Origin: Paraspadella gotoi
Taxonomy: Eukaryota > Chaetognatha
NCBI GenBank assembly: GCA_051294375.1
Contig: CM119264.1
Span: 23,754,858-23,818,857 of the forward strand
Direction: 5' to 3'
DNA: 64,000 nt
A program made the position numbers and the translations under genes. Positions 1 through 10,805 of this stretch are shown in pieces; the first letter of the stretch is position 1, and each line of letters begins with the position of its first letter. Under the pieces are notes generated by a model that searched no databases, was not told where the DNA came from, and worked only from the letters and a program-made list of their open reading frames with translations.

Positions 1-214
1 GTCGGATCTGCCTAACGATAATTAATTAATTATTATTTATCGAATTAATTAATTAAATTAATTAAATAATTATTTTAATATGTAATAAATTAAATTTTAA
101 ATTATATTCAACCTTATCCTCATCGATGTCCTTTCAAAATTGGGTTAGGAACAGTTATTAAATATGTTTTGTTTACATTTTATCAAACAAACAAATATCC
201 TCTATTTTATTTTA

Positions 215-262
215 TGTCTCCTTCTCTCTCTCTCTCTCACTCACTCTCTCTCTCTCTCTCTC
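215..262. repeat. (CT)n microsatellite
   Basis: Imperfect CT dinucleotide run. Similar runs follow at 826-862, about 931-957 and 975-1003. Each is followed by a similar short segment (CTGCAATT..GATCTTATGC), so the CT runs appear to be part of a larger degenerate repeat unit in this part of the window. Confidence 0.9.
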
Positions 263-411
263 CTCTTTCCTCTCTTTTTCTGCAATTTGCGACGATCTTT
301 ATGCTTTTCAGTATTTTTTTTAAACTTGCATACATTTTTCACAATAATTAAATTAATTATTCATTAATTAATTAAAAACATTTATTTAGTAAATGCATTA
401 ATATTTAAAGA

Positions 412-822
412 TTCAAGGTAAATGTGACTTATGTTTTTTCCATCTAACTCATTTCCCCGGCACAAATTCCCGTACAATACTTATATATATATTATTATCT
501 AATAAATATTTAAAAGCTTTCAGTTGCAACAACCCAATTGAACTAATTCAAAAAGATTATTGAAAATCGTATTTAAGTAGTAAAAGGAAAAAAAAATTAA
601 GAGAGACGTTTAAGTTATAAAAAGTGTTCAATTTGGCCCGCCTTACTAGATATTAGGCCTTACTAGATATATTGCATGTGATTAAAACAATGTTTTCGGC
701 AATAAATAAATTTATCATTTTATGTTATTTTTGTAAGTATTTTAAGTATTTTTATTCATGATTAAAAATAACAACTTTTTTATTCGCCTAATTTTTATCT
801 CGACTCTCTTCTCTTTCTAAAA

Positions 823-866
<44 letters not shown>

Positions 867-2790
867 TCTCTCGTCTCGTCTCTCTCCTCTCTCTTTTGCA
901 ATTGCGATGAATCCTTATGCTCATTTTACTGGCTCTCTCTCTCTCTCTCTCTCTCTCATGCGCGAATCTCTCTCATCTCTCTCTCTCTCTCTTCTCTCTT
1001 CTGCAATTGGACTGGATCTTATATGCTTTTAGGATTTTTCTTAACTTGTATCATTTTTCTGCTTCAAGTAAAATTTGTGACTTAGGTTTTTTCCATTTAA
1101 AACTCATTTCCACTGGCCACAATTCCGTCAAAACCATTTCCTACCCGCTCACAAATTTCATCTCAATCTATTATGGGTTTAAAATAAGTAAAAAGATTCA
1201 AGTAAATGTGACTCATATTATTTTTTTCATTTAAAACTCATTTCCACTCGTTACGTTCCACCGAAACTTTATATCCAAGCATCATACACATACTTTTCAC
1301 CACACAAAAAATTTGAAATCTCAATCTATCCATCCAATTATGATTACATTGAAGTTACTTATTGGTTAAAATAAGTAAAACAAGAATTTTAGTCAATGCG
1401 ACTTATGTTTTTTCGATTAAACTCATTTTCCTACCCCGATCCTCGTCGAAACTTATATCCAGCTTTATCACAACACGTTCCTTACCCACTCCACACAAAA
1501 TTTCATTTTCAATCCAACCAGCCAATCACGAAGAGTTATTGGAGACTTTTTGCTTAAGGTGGGATCGGATGACCGGAATTGATTAGATGAATTAATTAAA
1601 TTATTGATTATAAATTGACTTATTGTTAATTAACTGATTAAATAAATATTGATTATTATACTTCCTTTTGCACTATACAGTTTAATGATAAAAGAGAAGA
1701 AGCCATAATCCAATTAGTGTTTGAAACAGGGTTTTTGTTTTTTTCCGATTTAAACTCATTTCCACCTCAAAGATTCCATCGAAGACTTGGTTTCCTGTTC
1801 AATCACACACGTTTTCTACTCAGCATACAAAATTCCAGGTTCAATCGATAATTAAGTGGTAAACAAGCTATTCTTGGTTTCACTTAGCATAATTTAATCA
1901 AACTTGGCATAATTTGGTCAACTGAACATATTTGGTTAAACTGACATAATTTGGTTCTACTGACATTTATTGATTTGGTCAAGCTGACATAATTTGGTCA
2001 ACTGACATTAATTTTGATCAATAAATGCTAATTTGGTCAACCGGCATAATTTGGTTAACTGATAATTTTAATCAACTCGCCTAATTTGGTCAACAGGCCA
2101 TATTTGGGTCAACTTGCAAAACTGATTAATTTGCCCAGAATTTGGTCAACTGGCATAATTTGGTCAATTAGCATAATTTTGGTCAATCAAATCAATCCAA
2201 TCAATCAATCAATCAATCAATATCAATCCAATCAATCAATCAATCAACATCATCAGATGCAGGAGAGGAGGAGAAACTTTTAAAAATTCACAAATTAAAT
2301 GTGGTCTTGGTTTTTCTAATTTGTGAACTCTTCCACATCCTACGATTCCATCAAAACATTTTTATCCAGCCTTTATTCACATACTTTGCCTACCCCACAC
2401 AAAATTCAATTTCGATTTATCTATCCCAAATTTTTAATAACAAAAATAATTATGAGTAAATTAACGTAAAAATACTTCAGTAAGTATATGACTTCTTGTT
2501 TTCCATTTTTTAACTCATTTTCCACCTCGCACGATTCTTCGAAATATTATATCCGGCTCCAATCACACCTTTTCCTACATATACAAAATTTAAAAGTCAA
2601 TTGCCTATCCCTCATGAGCAAATGGCGTTCAACATAGGAATATATTTTTTGTTTTTTCCATTTAACCAATTTCCCTCGCCGATTCCCTCGAAAACTTCAT
2701 ATCCCACTCACAACCAGTTTCCTACCCACACACAAATTTCATCATCCTCCTCCATCACGGGTAATGTGGAGTTTTTTTGCTAAGGTGGGA
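412..2790 (+). repeat. degenerate ~130-bp repeat family, about 8 copies
   Basis: A recurring block starts near GTGACTTATGTTTTTTCC, continues with AAACTCATTTCCAC, then ATTCC.TCGAAA, TATATCCAGC, TTTCCTACCCACAC and AAATTTCATCTCAATC. Recognisable copies begin near 415, 1070, 1200, 1390, 1735, 2310, 2490 and 2640. Copies are diverged and irregularly spaced. The copies near 1390 and 2640 continue into a shared tail (TTTTTGCTTAAGGTGGGA-like). The second of these tails runs directly into a GGAC tetranucleotide array. No coding potential is seen. I do not recognise the family. Confidence 0.75.
1888..2190 (+). repeat. 18-bp AT-rich minisatellite
   Basis: About 16 imperfect tandem copies of a unit close to CATAATTTGGTCAACTGA. 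Copies vary by single substitutions and small indels. The array ends in a short (AATC)n run at about 2185-2250. No gene is seen in it. Confidence 0.85.
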
Positions 2791-2842
2791 CGGCACGGAC
2801 GGACGACGGACGGACGGACAGACAGACCGGACGGACGGACAT
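2786..2842 (+). repeat. (GGAC)n tetranucleotide array
   Basis: Tandem GGAC/GACA units immediately after the tail of the eighth ~130-bp repeat copy. Confidence 0.85.
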
Positions 2843-3289
2843 TCATTTTTTTGCAATATTATTATCATATCGATTGTTCTGACATGACATATAAAAGTGT
2901 GTGCCCGCAATATTGAGGGGCGGACGACGACCGAAAAAGTGAGAAGTTTTAGAGTCGGGATCTTGCTGAATAAGCGACCGACTAATATTTTTTCTTACTA
3001 TTTTTCTTATTATTTGTATATTTTATACCTCTTCTCGCTTGATTGTAGCTAATTTTATTTTGTTACATTATTTATTTTATTTTAGCGTTGTACTTTTCTC
3101 ATTTGCTTTATATTTGAGCGACTACGATTTTTCTCTCGCCGTAGCTCGTTTGTCGATTTTGTTTTTTGGTTCTTTTTCGTATTACGCTTGTTGTTGTTAT
3201 CCATCAAACTCTCCTACATCCTCATTTTCCGTTCAACCTCTTTTCTTCAAAAATTTTTCCGCCTCGCTTGCTTTTTTCAACCAAGACGG
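2843..3289. other. no gene seen; T-rich sequence
   Basis: AT-rich spacer with thymine-rich stretches on the plus strand. An open frame exists from about 3039 into the next minisatellite, but its composition is that of low-complexity DNA and it has no domain resemblance. Confidence 0.5.
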
Positions 3290-3592
3290 CCCGTTCCCAC
3301 GGCCAGCCCCGCTCCTTCCTCCAAGGCACAGCCGCCCTCTCCCAGGGACATCCCACCCTCTCTCCCAGGCCAGCCCGCCCTCCCCACGGCCAGCCCGCCC
3401 TCTCCCCGGGACAGCCCGCCCTCTCTCCACGGCCAGCCCGCACTCCCCAGGGACAGCCCGCTCTCCCCACGGCCAGCGCCCTCTCCCAGGGACGCCCGCC
3501 TTCTCCACGGCCAGCCCGCCCTCTCCAGGACAGCCCGCCCTCTCTCCACGGCCAGCCTCGCCCTCTCCCCACGGCCAGCCGCCCTTTCGGCC
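3290..3592 (+). repeat. GC-rich ~21-bp minisatellite
   Basis: About 14 imperfect copies of a unit resembling CACGGCCAGCCCGCCCTCTC, alternating with a CAGGGACAGCCC variant. The unit is usually 21 bp (a multiple of three), so stop-free frames occur on both strands: Pro/Arg/Ala-rich on plus, Gly/Arg/Trp-rich on minus. I treat those frames as a consequence of the repeat rather than as genes. Confidence 0.85.
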
Positions 3593-4267
3593 GTCCCACT
3601 CGGAAATCCCTTCCTCACCTAACCCCCGCCTTACCCTATCGACAAACCCTTACCCTTTCCTTAAATCCCTTCAGCTGCCCGAAGCACTCTCGCACCCTCG
3701 CTCTAATCACGAACACACCCACGGCGAGAGTCATCGCCAACCGAAAACACAAAAGGCCTATCGATTCACCCCGGGTGGTCGCTACACTGAACCCCCCTGG
3801 ATTCGGTCCCTTAGCTTCACACAGCTCCACTGAACCGCTAAGCTTCCTTACTCAACGGCCAAAAAATTTGCTGTGAATCATGCGCCATGCAGTGTGCAGT
3901 GTGCACCGCCTGATCTCTTCCCATCTCAAATCTTACCACCATCTTCTATCACCTCTCTTACCATCTCACCTCTTCTACACCCTCTCCTTCCAACATCTCT
4001 CACCACTCTTGGCAGCCACACTTCCGCATCCCCAATCCCGCTGAGCCTCCCTGAACCGCACACCTCGCTCACATCCTGCCACGCCTACTCATGTACGGAA
4101 ATGATTTGCGTGGAAGCCGCAGCTTCGTCGTTTCGTCCCTCGTCGTCGTCGTCATGGTCGTCGTCGCCGTCATTGGTCGTCGTCGTCGTATTTCGAATTT
4201 CTTTCTCACTGTGACCTCAAATCTCTCAGTTCTCCATTTTACCGAGGCAATGCCGTTGGGACTGGAG
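3593..4267. other. no gene supported; C/T-rich low-complexity DNA
   Basis: Pyrimidine-rich plus strand with TCC, CTCACC and GTC-GTC trinucleotide patches (about 4126-4190). Open frames here are Ser/Pro/Leu-rich and change composition with the local repeats. Confidence 0.5.
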
Positions 4268-4310
4268 GATGCCTGGGTTTCTTCTCTTCTCTCTCTCTCC
4301 TCTCTCTCTC

Positions 4311-4393
<83 letters not shown>

Positions 4394-4414
4394 CTCCTCT
4401 TTCTGAGGCATATA

Positions 4415-4460
<46 letters not shown>

Positions 4461-4461
4461 G

Positions 4462-4498
<37 letters not shown>
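4268..4498. repeat. long interrupted (CT)n tract
   Basis: About 230 bp of CT/TCTC runs with short TCC and TTTCT interruptions. Confidence 0.9.
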
Positions 4499-4499
<1 letters not shown>

Positions 4500-4528
4500 C
4501 CCTCCTCCATCCTTTGCAATGGCCTGTC

Positions 4529-4553
4529 NNNNNNNNNNNNNNNNNNNNNNNNN
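4529..4553. other. 25-N assembly gap
   Basis: Exactly 25 N. Identical 25-N gaps lie at 25252-25276, 41421-41445, 55307-55331 and 63852-63876. A constant 25 is a placeholder length rather than a measured one. Confidence 0.95.
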
Positions 4554-4929
4554 TGTCAAAACTTTCCCATGTTTAATTTTCCCCTCCAGAACTTGTAAAA
4601 TTGAGGTCAAAAACCTTAATTTTGTAGGAACTTTTATTCAAAGGAAAAAGGAAAAAAATAATTAATCAAAATTTATTTATTTATGAAATAGACACTGACT
4701 GCTAATATTTTATTACATAAATATTTCACTATTTTTTGGGAGTGAACTTTTCCATTTTTGGGTGAGAGTGAAATAAAGGTCAAGACGCGATATCTCCGGG
4801 TATCACAGCCTCACGGTTTTGAGTCTTCACTGAATCGCTGCTCTTTCATGGTCTCGCTGGTGAAGCAATCTCGTTGTCTCACTGCTTCACGGTTACACGG
4901 CCTCACTAATCCGAGATCTTAAACTTTCA
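4554..4929. other. no gene seen; spacer with TCAC-rich segment
   Basis: AT-rich spacer. Between about 4795 and 4920 short words such as CCTCAC, TCACTG and CACGGTT recur irregularly, like a decayed short tandem repeat. Confidence 0.4.
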
Positions 4930-5465
4930 CAGTCGTGACGAAAAAAACTAAAAAGAGGAGAGTCAAGAGGAAGAAGAGAAAGGACAAAGGGGAAAAGCTT
5001 AGAGAAAGAGTGTGAGAGGGAGAAAGGAAGAAAAAGAGTGAAAGAGAGAGAAAGGATGAGAGAGGGAGAGAGGGAGAGGAAGAAAGGGGAAAAGAGGGAG
5101 AGAGAGAAAGCAAAAGAAAGAGTTAGGGTAAAAAAGTTTAATTTTAATAAAAAATTTTAAAAAGACAAGGAGAGCAATGAGGACGAAAAAGAAAAAAAAA
5201 CAGAAGAGAAGAAAGGGAAAGAAGAAAAAAGAAAAAAAAACAAACAAAAACAATGAGAAAAAAGAAAGAGAAGAAAGAAAAAAAAGAGGGAGAAAAACGA
5301 AGAAAAAGGAAAAGAAAGGAAGAAAAAAAAGAAAAAAGAAAGAAAAACGAGGAAGAGAAAACTCGTGTCTCTTCTCGACGGCGAAAAAAAGGAAATTACG
5401 AAAAAAAGGAAAAGTTTGGGGAAGAAAGGAAGAGTAGGGAAAGGGGGGAGAAGGGGGGGTAAAAG
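4930..5465 (+). repeat. polypurine tract (A/G-rich)
   Basis: More than 500 bp in which the plus strand is almost only A and G (GAGAAAGGAAG-, GAAAAAG- and GAGGGAG-type words), with very few pyrimidines. It resumes at about 5570-5640 and 5700-5945. Lys/Arg/Glu-rich open frames here are products of the composition. Confidence 0.8.
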
Positions 5466-5495
5466 AAATTATGGGAAAAGAGAGAAATAAAATAA

Positions 5496-5564
5496 AGTCA
5501 GGGGCAAGATAGCTTATTTATTAAATGAATGGATAATTTTTATATTGGTTGTACCAATTTCATA
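5496..5564 (+). repeat. SINE-like dispersed repeat, 3'-part copy 1
   Basis: Runs from AGTCAGGGGCAAGATAGC to GTACCAATTTCATA. It is near-identical to the 3' part of the copies at 26357-26499 (+), 35302-35469 (-) and 35628-35791 (-). The 5' part of the family is absent here, so this is a truncated copy inside the polypurine region. Confidence 0.85.
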
Positions 5565-5880
5565 AAAAGGAAAGGGAGGAAGGATAAGTTGAAACTGAGG
5601 GAGCGGGGGTAGAGAGAAAAAAAAAGGAGGAAAGAAAGAAAAGCTGAACGTCTGAAATTCCCTCATTTCTCGAAAAACTATTGTGACGTGTTGTCGATTA
5701 AATGCGGAAAGAAAATGGGACGGGGGGTGGAGTTAGAATTGGACGGAGGGGTGAGGAATGGGAGGTGGGGTAAGTTAGGTCGGGTGGGGGAACAGGGGAG
5801 TGGAAAGAAGAAAAAAAAGGTAGAAAGGAACTGCTGATTAAATGGGAATTAAATGAGGAGGGAGAATACTAGCGAGCTGA

Positions 5881-5884
<4 letters not shown>

Positions 5885-5936
<52 letters not shown>
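5885..5936. repeat. (GA)n microsatellite
   Basis: Uninterrupted GA run of about 52 bp. Confidence 0.95.
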
Positions 5937-5939
<3 letters not shown>

Positions 5940-6087
5940 CAAACAAAATGAGCAGGAGTCGAACATGAGGAGAGAATTAGGTCAAAGTCACTCACCCTTA
6001 ATTTCTAATCTTCGATTTTCTGCGAAAAAAAAAAACAAAAGAACTAATCTCGCTGCTGTAGAAAGTAAAATGAAAAGAGAAAAAATG

Positions 6088-6104
6088 AAAGAAAGAAAGA
6101 AATA

Positions 6105-6192
<88 letters not shown>

Positions 6193-6200
6193 AATAAAAA
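6088..6200. repeat. (GAAA)n microsatellite
   Basis: About 28 tandem GAAA units with two AATA variants. A second array of the same kind is at 32148-32291. Confidence 0.95.
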
Positions 6201-6792
6201 AGAAAGACGACCTTTGACATTGCTTGATTTCGAGTTCATACTTCACATTTTTTTCAGTTCATTCTCCCCTTCAAAAAAGAGATAAATTGCGCTTTTAATG
6301 ATTTAAGTCCGTTTCTCATTCGTCATTGGCTTATTCATGACTTTTTCATCGAGTCTCATTCATGTTTCTCAGATTTAATCATCTCATCCTTTCGTTCACA
6401 GCCCTGCCACTATCAATGACCTCAGATATAACGTGACAATTTTGTTTTTCGTGTCTGTTGGCCAGTCGGTCAGAGGAGATTTACTGGATTAATGTTTTCT
6501 TTAAACGTTATTGTATTTAATAGTTAATACATAGTTGAGGTAGCTTTCAAAATCCAAGATTTTGTCCTTTTAAAATTTAACTATTAACTTGTAAAAATCA
6601 TATTCGCCATATAATTCGATTTATATTTCTGTTTTATAAATACATTTCTCAAAATTTCATCTTTCTAAACATATAGTCATGAGACAATGCATTACTACGA
6701 GCTCTTCGACGCATCGTTGGACTTCAGCTCAGAGATAATGGGAATTATGAAGAAGATTTTAGTTTAAATTCAGAAAATATTCATCGCTCTCA

Positions 6793-6825
<33 letters not shown>

Positions 6826-7288
6826 AACTTCAAGGCTCTGATCTCGTCGTCTCGGTCTTCTTTTCATCTACGTCTCAATGTTGACTCCGACCCATTTTTC
6901 ACGTTACTCGCTGAAAGAAAAGAAAAGAAAAGACTTATATTAAAGGCCCAAACAAATAAGTTCCCGCCGACTTCTGAACTGAGATCCACTTGGCTCGACG
7001 TCGTCACGTCACAAACTTTGTTTTATTTTTTGTTTTCGTTTTTTTTGTTTTTTTATTTTGTTTTCCTCCGATGCCGAAAATAATGACAACGAGGAAGACA
7101 ACAAAGATATTTCACCCTTCCCTGCATAAAATACTACAACTCAAAACCCGTCAAAATAAAAAAAAATATTTAAAATATGTACTATTTAACTAATACAAAG
7201 TATAGTTGCAAATCTTTCAACGAGTCAAACAATCGTCCTAATCGTCCGGGACTAAAACGAGGCCTTCACAGAAACAGCGACCAAAACA
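6201..7288. other. no gene seen; AT-rich spacer
   Basis: Unique-looking AT-rich DNA with a small CT run (about 6797-6824) and a GAAAA run (about 6917-6932). No splice-consistent exon or domain was found on either strand. Confidence 0.45.
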
Positions 7289-7330
7289 ATGTCCAAACAA
7301 CGTCGACAAAACCATAATTCCCACACCAAC

Positions 7331-7498
7331 GACAACAACGACGACGACGACGACGACGACGAAGAGAACCGATTCGAAGAAACAACCGAAACAAGAAGAG
7401 GAAACGAGAACCGAAACGAGCGACGCCGTCGATTCCAGGAGGGAGTGGCAGAGATGGCAGAAGTGGCAGAGATGGTAGAAGTGGCAGAGATGGCAAGA
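7331..7498 (+). repeat. (GAC)n and 18-bp GTGGCAGAGATG minisatellite
   Basis: A (ACG)n run at about 7337-7362 is followed at 7444-7498 by three tandem copies of GTGGCAGAGATGGCAGAA-like units. A 74-codon Asp/Glu/Arg-rich open frame (7289-7513) crosses both. It has no recognised domain, and I do not call it a gene. Confidence 0.7.
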
Positions 7499-7677
7499 TT
7501 GCCACTTGGATGAAATTAGGTTAGATGAGGGAAACGAGTTGTGGGGAAAAATGACAAATTGGCGCATTTGTGTAATTTTTTAAATAGTTTTAATTGGTTA
7601 ACATCTGCGTTAGTCGTTTTTTTCTCTTTTTTTATACGAATTAAACGTTTTCCTAAACCCAACTTGGTATTTTTTTA

Positions 7678-7811
<134 letters not shown>

Positions 7812-7892
7812 ATGTGAAAGTGAGAGAGTCGGGAAAAAAATTTTGCGGAAGAAAAATGAAGAAACTGATTGATTCTGTTGCGGCGTCGGAAT

Positions 7893-8575
7893 ATAAAGTA
7901 TAAAAGGGGAGGAAGAAAGAGAGGAGGGGAAAGAAGAAGAGGAAGGAAAAGAGGATGGAGGAGAAGGGGGTGAAAAAGGAGTGGAGGAAAGAAAAGAGAA
8001 AGAAGAAATGGAGGGAGGAAAAGGGGATGAAAGAGGAGTGAAGGAAAGAAAAGAGGAAGGAGAAGATAAGTGGAATGAGGAAAAAGGAAGGGAGGAAAAG
8101 GAGATGAAAGAGGAGTGGAGGAAAGAAAAGAGGAAGGGGAAAGAGAGGAAGCAGGAGAGTAGGGAAGATAAGCGGAGTGAGGAAAAAGGAAAGGAGGAGA
8201 AGGGGAAGTAGGAAAAGTGAAGATGTGATAGAGGACGAGGAGGAAGAAGAGGAAGGAAGGGAGGAGGGGAGGAAAGAAAAGAGAAAGGAGAAATGGAAGA
8301 AGCAGGAGAGTAGGGAAGATAAGTGGAGTGAGGAAAAGGGGAGGGAGGAGAAGGAGAAGTGAAGGTGTGATAGAGGAAGAGGAGGAAGAAGAGGGAGGAA
8401 GGGATGAGGGGAGGAAAGAGAAAGGCATGAATAAGAAGAAGAGTGAAATTAAGGCAAAAAAGGAAGGTAGGAAAAGGGAGGTGGAGGCGATGAGGTAGGT
8501 GGGAAGAAGGAAATAGAAGAAGGATGATAGGAAAGAAGAGGATAAGAGAAGAAGAAAATACGGAAAGTAAGAAAG
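7893..8575 (+). repeat. polypurine tract with ~60-bp internal repeats
   Basis: About 680 bp of almost pure A/G on the plus strand, built from GGAGGAAAGAAAAG-, GAGGAAAAGG- and GATAAGTGGAGTGAGG-like words that recur several times (for example near 8065, 8165 and 8318). The minus strand carries Ser/Phe/Leu/Pro-rich open frames of more than 300 codons that only reflect the composition. Confidence 0.8.
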
Positions 8576-8773
8576 GTGGTGAAAGGCGATAAAAACAAAA
8601 ACGATGAACAATATTATCGTCTGGGTGTGGAGCTTGACGAGCTCGATATGAGCTCACTTGGAACATCACAGGAAATTTGGTGTGAAAATAAAAGTAAAAG
8701 TTTGGCGCTGGTGTGAATCAATCATGCACACTTCTTACTCTTTTCCCCGACCGCCTTTCTTTGCTCTCTTTCT

Positions 8774-8822
<49 letters not shown>

Positions 8823-9063
8823 GCCCGTCTGGTTTCGACACTCTTCTTTGTTTCCAAAATTCCCCCTTTTTTTTCTTTTCGACGAAATCTTTAAAAAAAC
8901 TTTTTTTCCCTTTTGATCTGCAACTGAGACTTTTTCCTCAAATTGATGATTTATCTTTAGTCGCGAACTTCATTCGCAGTTAATGTTTCATCTGCGGCAG
9001 AAGCTTTTTCCTCGTCGTCGTTGTCGTCGTTGTCGTCGTTGTCCGCGTGAGGGGTGACGATAA

Positions 9064-9095
9064 GGGGGAGGTAAGGGGGGAGGTAAGGGGGGAGG
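9064..9095 (+). repeat. GGGGGAGGTAA tandem G-run motif
   Basis: Three successive 12-bp units with G-runs of 5-6 separated by AGGTAA. A decayed version is at about 17439-17463 in the second A copy. A G-quadruplex is possible, but that is inference from the G-runs only. Confidence 0.6.
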
Positions 9096-9897
9096 TAATA
9101 CTAAAGACGACAAAGTTGTAATTGTCAATGTCTCTGGTCTCTGGTCATGATCACTGATCACCGGAAATTTAGACTAAGAGATTTTCCTGAAAGGAAATTG
9201 TAAAAAAAAGCTTGGTCGAAAGTAATATCCATTTTCACACTCTGACTGTATATCTTTGTATCTATCAAATGTTTTATTTAATTTTGTAAACTAATTAAAA
9301 TCATAACTCTCCGACAGGAATGCTTTATTAATTCAAAGAATAAAAGTGAGCATGAATAAATAAACTGGAAAAGTGGCCACTTTTGACTTAACTTGGGCTT
9401 CGAAAGAACAAAAATGGCCTCTTTAAAAGAAGCGAGGAAAATCCACCCCGAGTCGGTCGCTGGGAATTGAAGAACCCATCACCGAATTTAATGGAGACGC
9501 CGATCAAGAATTCTCCACTTCATCCTTCCCTTTTCCTTTTCCCTTTTTCATCCTTTTTTTTTCCTTTTTCTTTTCTTTTTTTTTTCGCCCTGCATCCTTC
9601 CCGAGTTTTCTCGTCGCTCTTAAAGTTTTCACAGACGTGATACAAACGTAACTTTTTCTCGCCTTCGCTGTCAATACTGATTTAGTTTTTATTTCCCTTG
9701 AACCAATCTATTTTTCCTTTTACCTTCCTTTTTTTTCTCCTTTTTCCTAAACCCCTTACACGGCTCTTTCTTCACCTTCTCCTCCTCTTCCTTCTCCTCT
9801 TCCTCCTCCTCCTCCTCCTCCCCCGCTCAGGGGGGATTCGGCTTCGAGTCTTCGAGAAACGAAGGCCACCGAGATTAGGATCGAGAAGCGTTTATGG

Positions 9898-10015
9898 GGA
9901 AGGGGGAAGGGGGAAGGGAAAAGGAAAGGGAAAAGGGAAATGAGAGGTGAAAGGAGAAAGGGAAAGGGAAAGGAGACAGGGGAGGGATTAGGGAAAAAGG
10001 CAAAGGGATAAAAAT
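9898..10015 (+). repeat. (GGGAAA)n-like purine array
   Basis: Repeated GGGAAAGG and GGGAAGGG words. Partly retained at 18325-18365. Confidence 0.7.
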
Positions 10016-10084
10016 GTTGGGAAAAAAGAAGGGTTAGAAAGAAAAAGGGAAAATCTTAAAAGCAATAGGGATCGAGCCAGCTTT

Positions 10085-10310
10085 CGATTGGTAACCAATA
10101 ATATGATGCGATGATAAACCAAATATTGATGCGATGATAACCAATAATTTGATGCGATGATAATAAAATAACTGATGTGATGATAAATCAAATGATTGAT
10201 CGGAATGATAGTCATTCCATTGGATGTGATGATAATCATTCATTGATATTATGATAATCATTCATTGATGGTCGATGAGTGCATCATTGACGCGATGAAT
10301 CATTCATCGT
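10085..10310 (+). repeat. GATGATAA minisatellite
   Basis: Imperfect tandem units of about 23-33 bp built on TTGATGCGATGATAA plus CCAATA or TCATTCA. It lies in the first A copy. The second A copy (near 18365) lacks almost all of it, so the array is a length difference between the two versions. Confidence 0.75.
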
Positions 10311-10339
10311 AAATAAAACAAACCAAATGCGTGTATGAT

Positions 10340-10376
<37 letters not shown>

Positions 10377-10451
10377 AGCGAGGAGAAAGAGAGAGAGGGC
10401 TGGTCAGTTTTCACCTCTCGTTTATATAAAGAATAATCAGAATTTTTAGAA

Positions 10452-10535
10452 AAAAAATCCACGAAAATCTCGGATGTAAATTTAGGGATTTTGTATTGAG
10501 AAAAAAGCGCGGAATAAATGGCGGAATAAAATAGA
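10452..10535 (+). repeat. ~85-bp dispersed repeat, copy 1
   Basis: Starts at AAATCCACGAAAATCTCGG, continues through GGGATTTTGTATTGAG and ends near GCGGAATAAATGGCGG. Other copies are at about 18512-18597, 20648-20722 and 21357-21440, all in the same orientation and all followed within about 150 bp by a GA-rich stretch. Confidence 0.75.
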
Positions 10536-10545
10536 AAAGAAAAAA

Positions 10546-10577
<32 letters not shown>

Positions 10578-10688
10578 TAGATAGATAGATATGGTTATAA
10601 CATGGACCAGGTACCCTCTGCAAGAAGGACCTATACGGTAACGATGGGTCCGTTCATTCATTGATTCGTTTCTAATACAGAAAGCAAC

Positions 10689-10703
10689 TTTTTTTTTTTT
10701 TTT
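10689..10703 (-). other. poly(A) tail of the LINE (T15 on plus strand)
   Basis: Fifteen T on the plus strand, about 100 bp beyond the ORF2 stop. This fits the 3' tail of a minus-strand element. Confidence 0.7.
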
Positions 10704-10805
10704 AACTACACAGAAAAAAAAATGTGTATCTACTAAAATATTAGTATTCAGAAAAAGGAAATTAAAAAATAGAAACCACACAAATACTTGATTCTCAGTA
10801 ATTGC

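Noticed and set aside
3039-3876. Pro/Arg/Ala-rich open frames of 140-260 codons
   Set aside because: They follow a 21-bp minisatellite, occur on both strands, and lack any domain or codon signature.
4091-4610. Leu/Ser and Arg/Glu frames over the CT tract
   Set aside because: CT/GA repeats have no stops in either phase, and the frames cross a gap.
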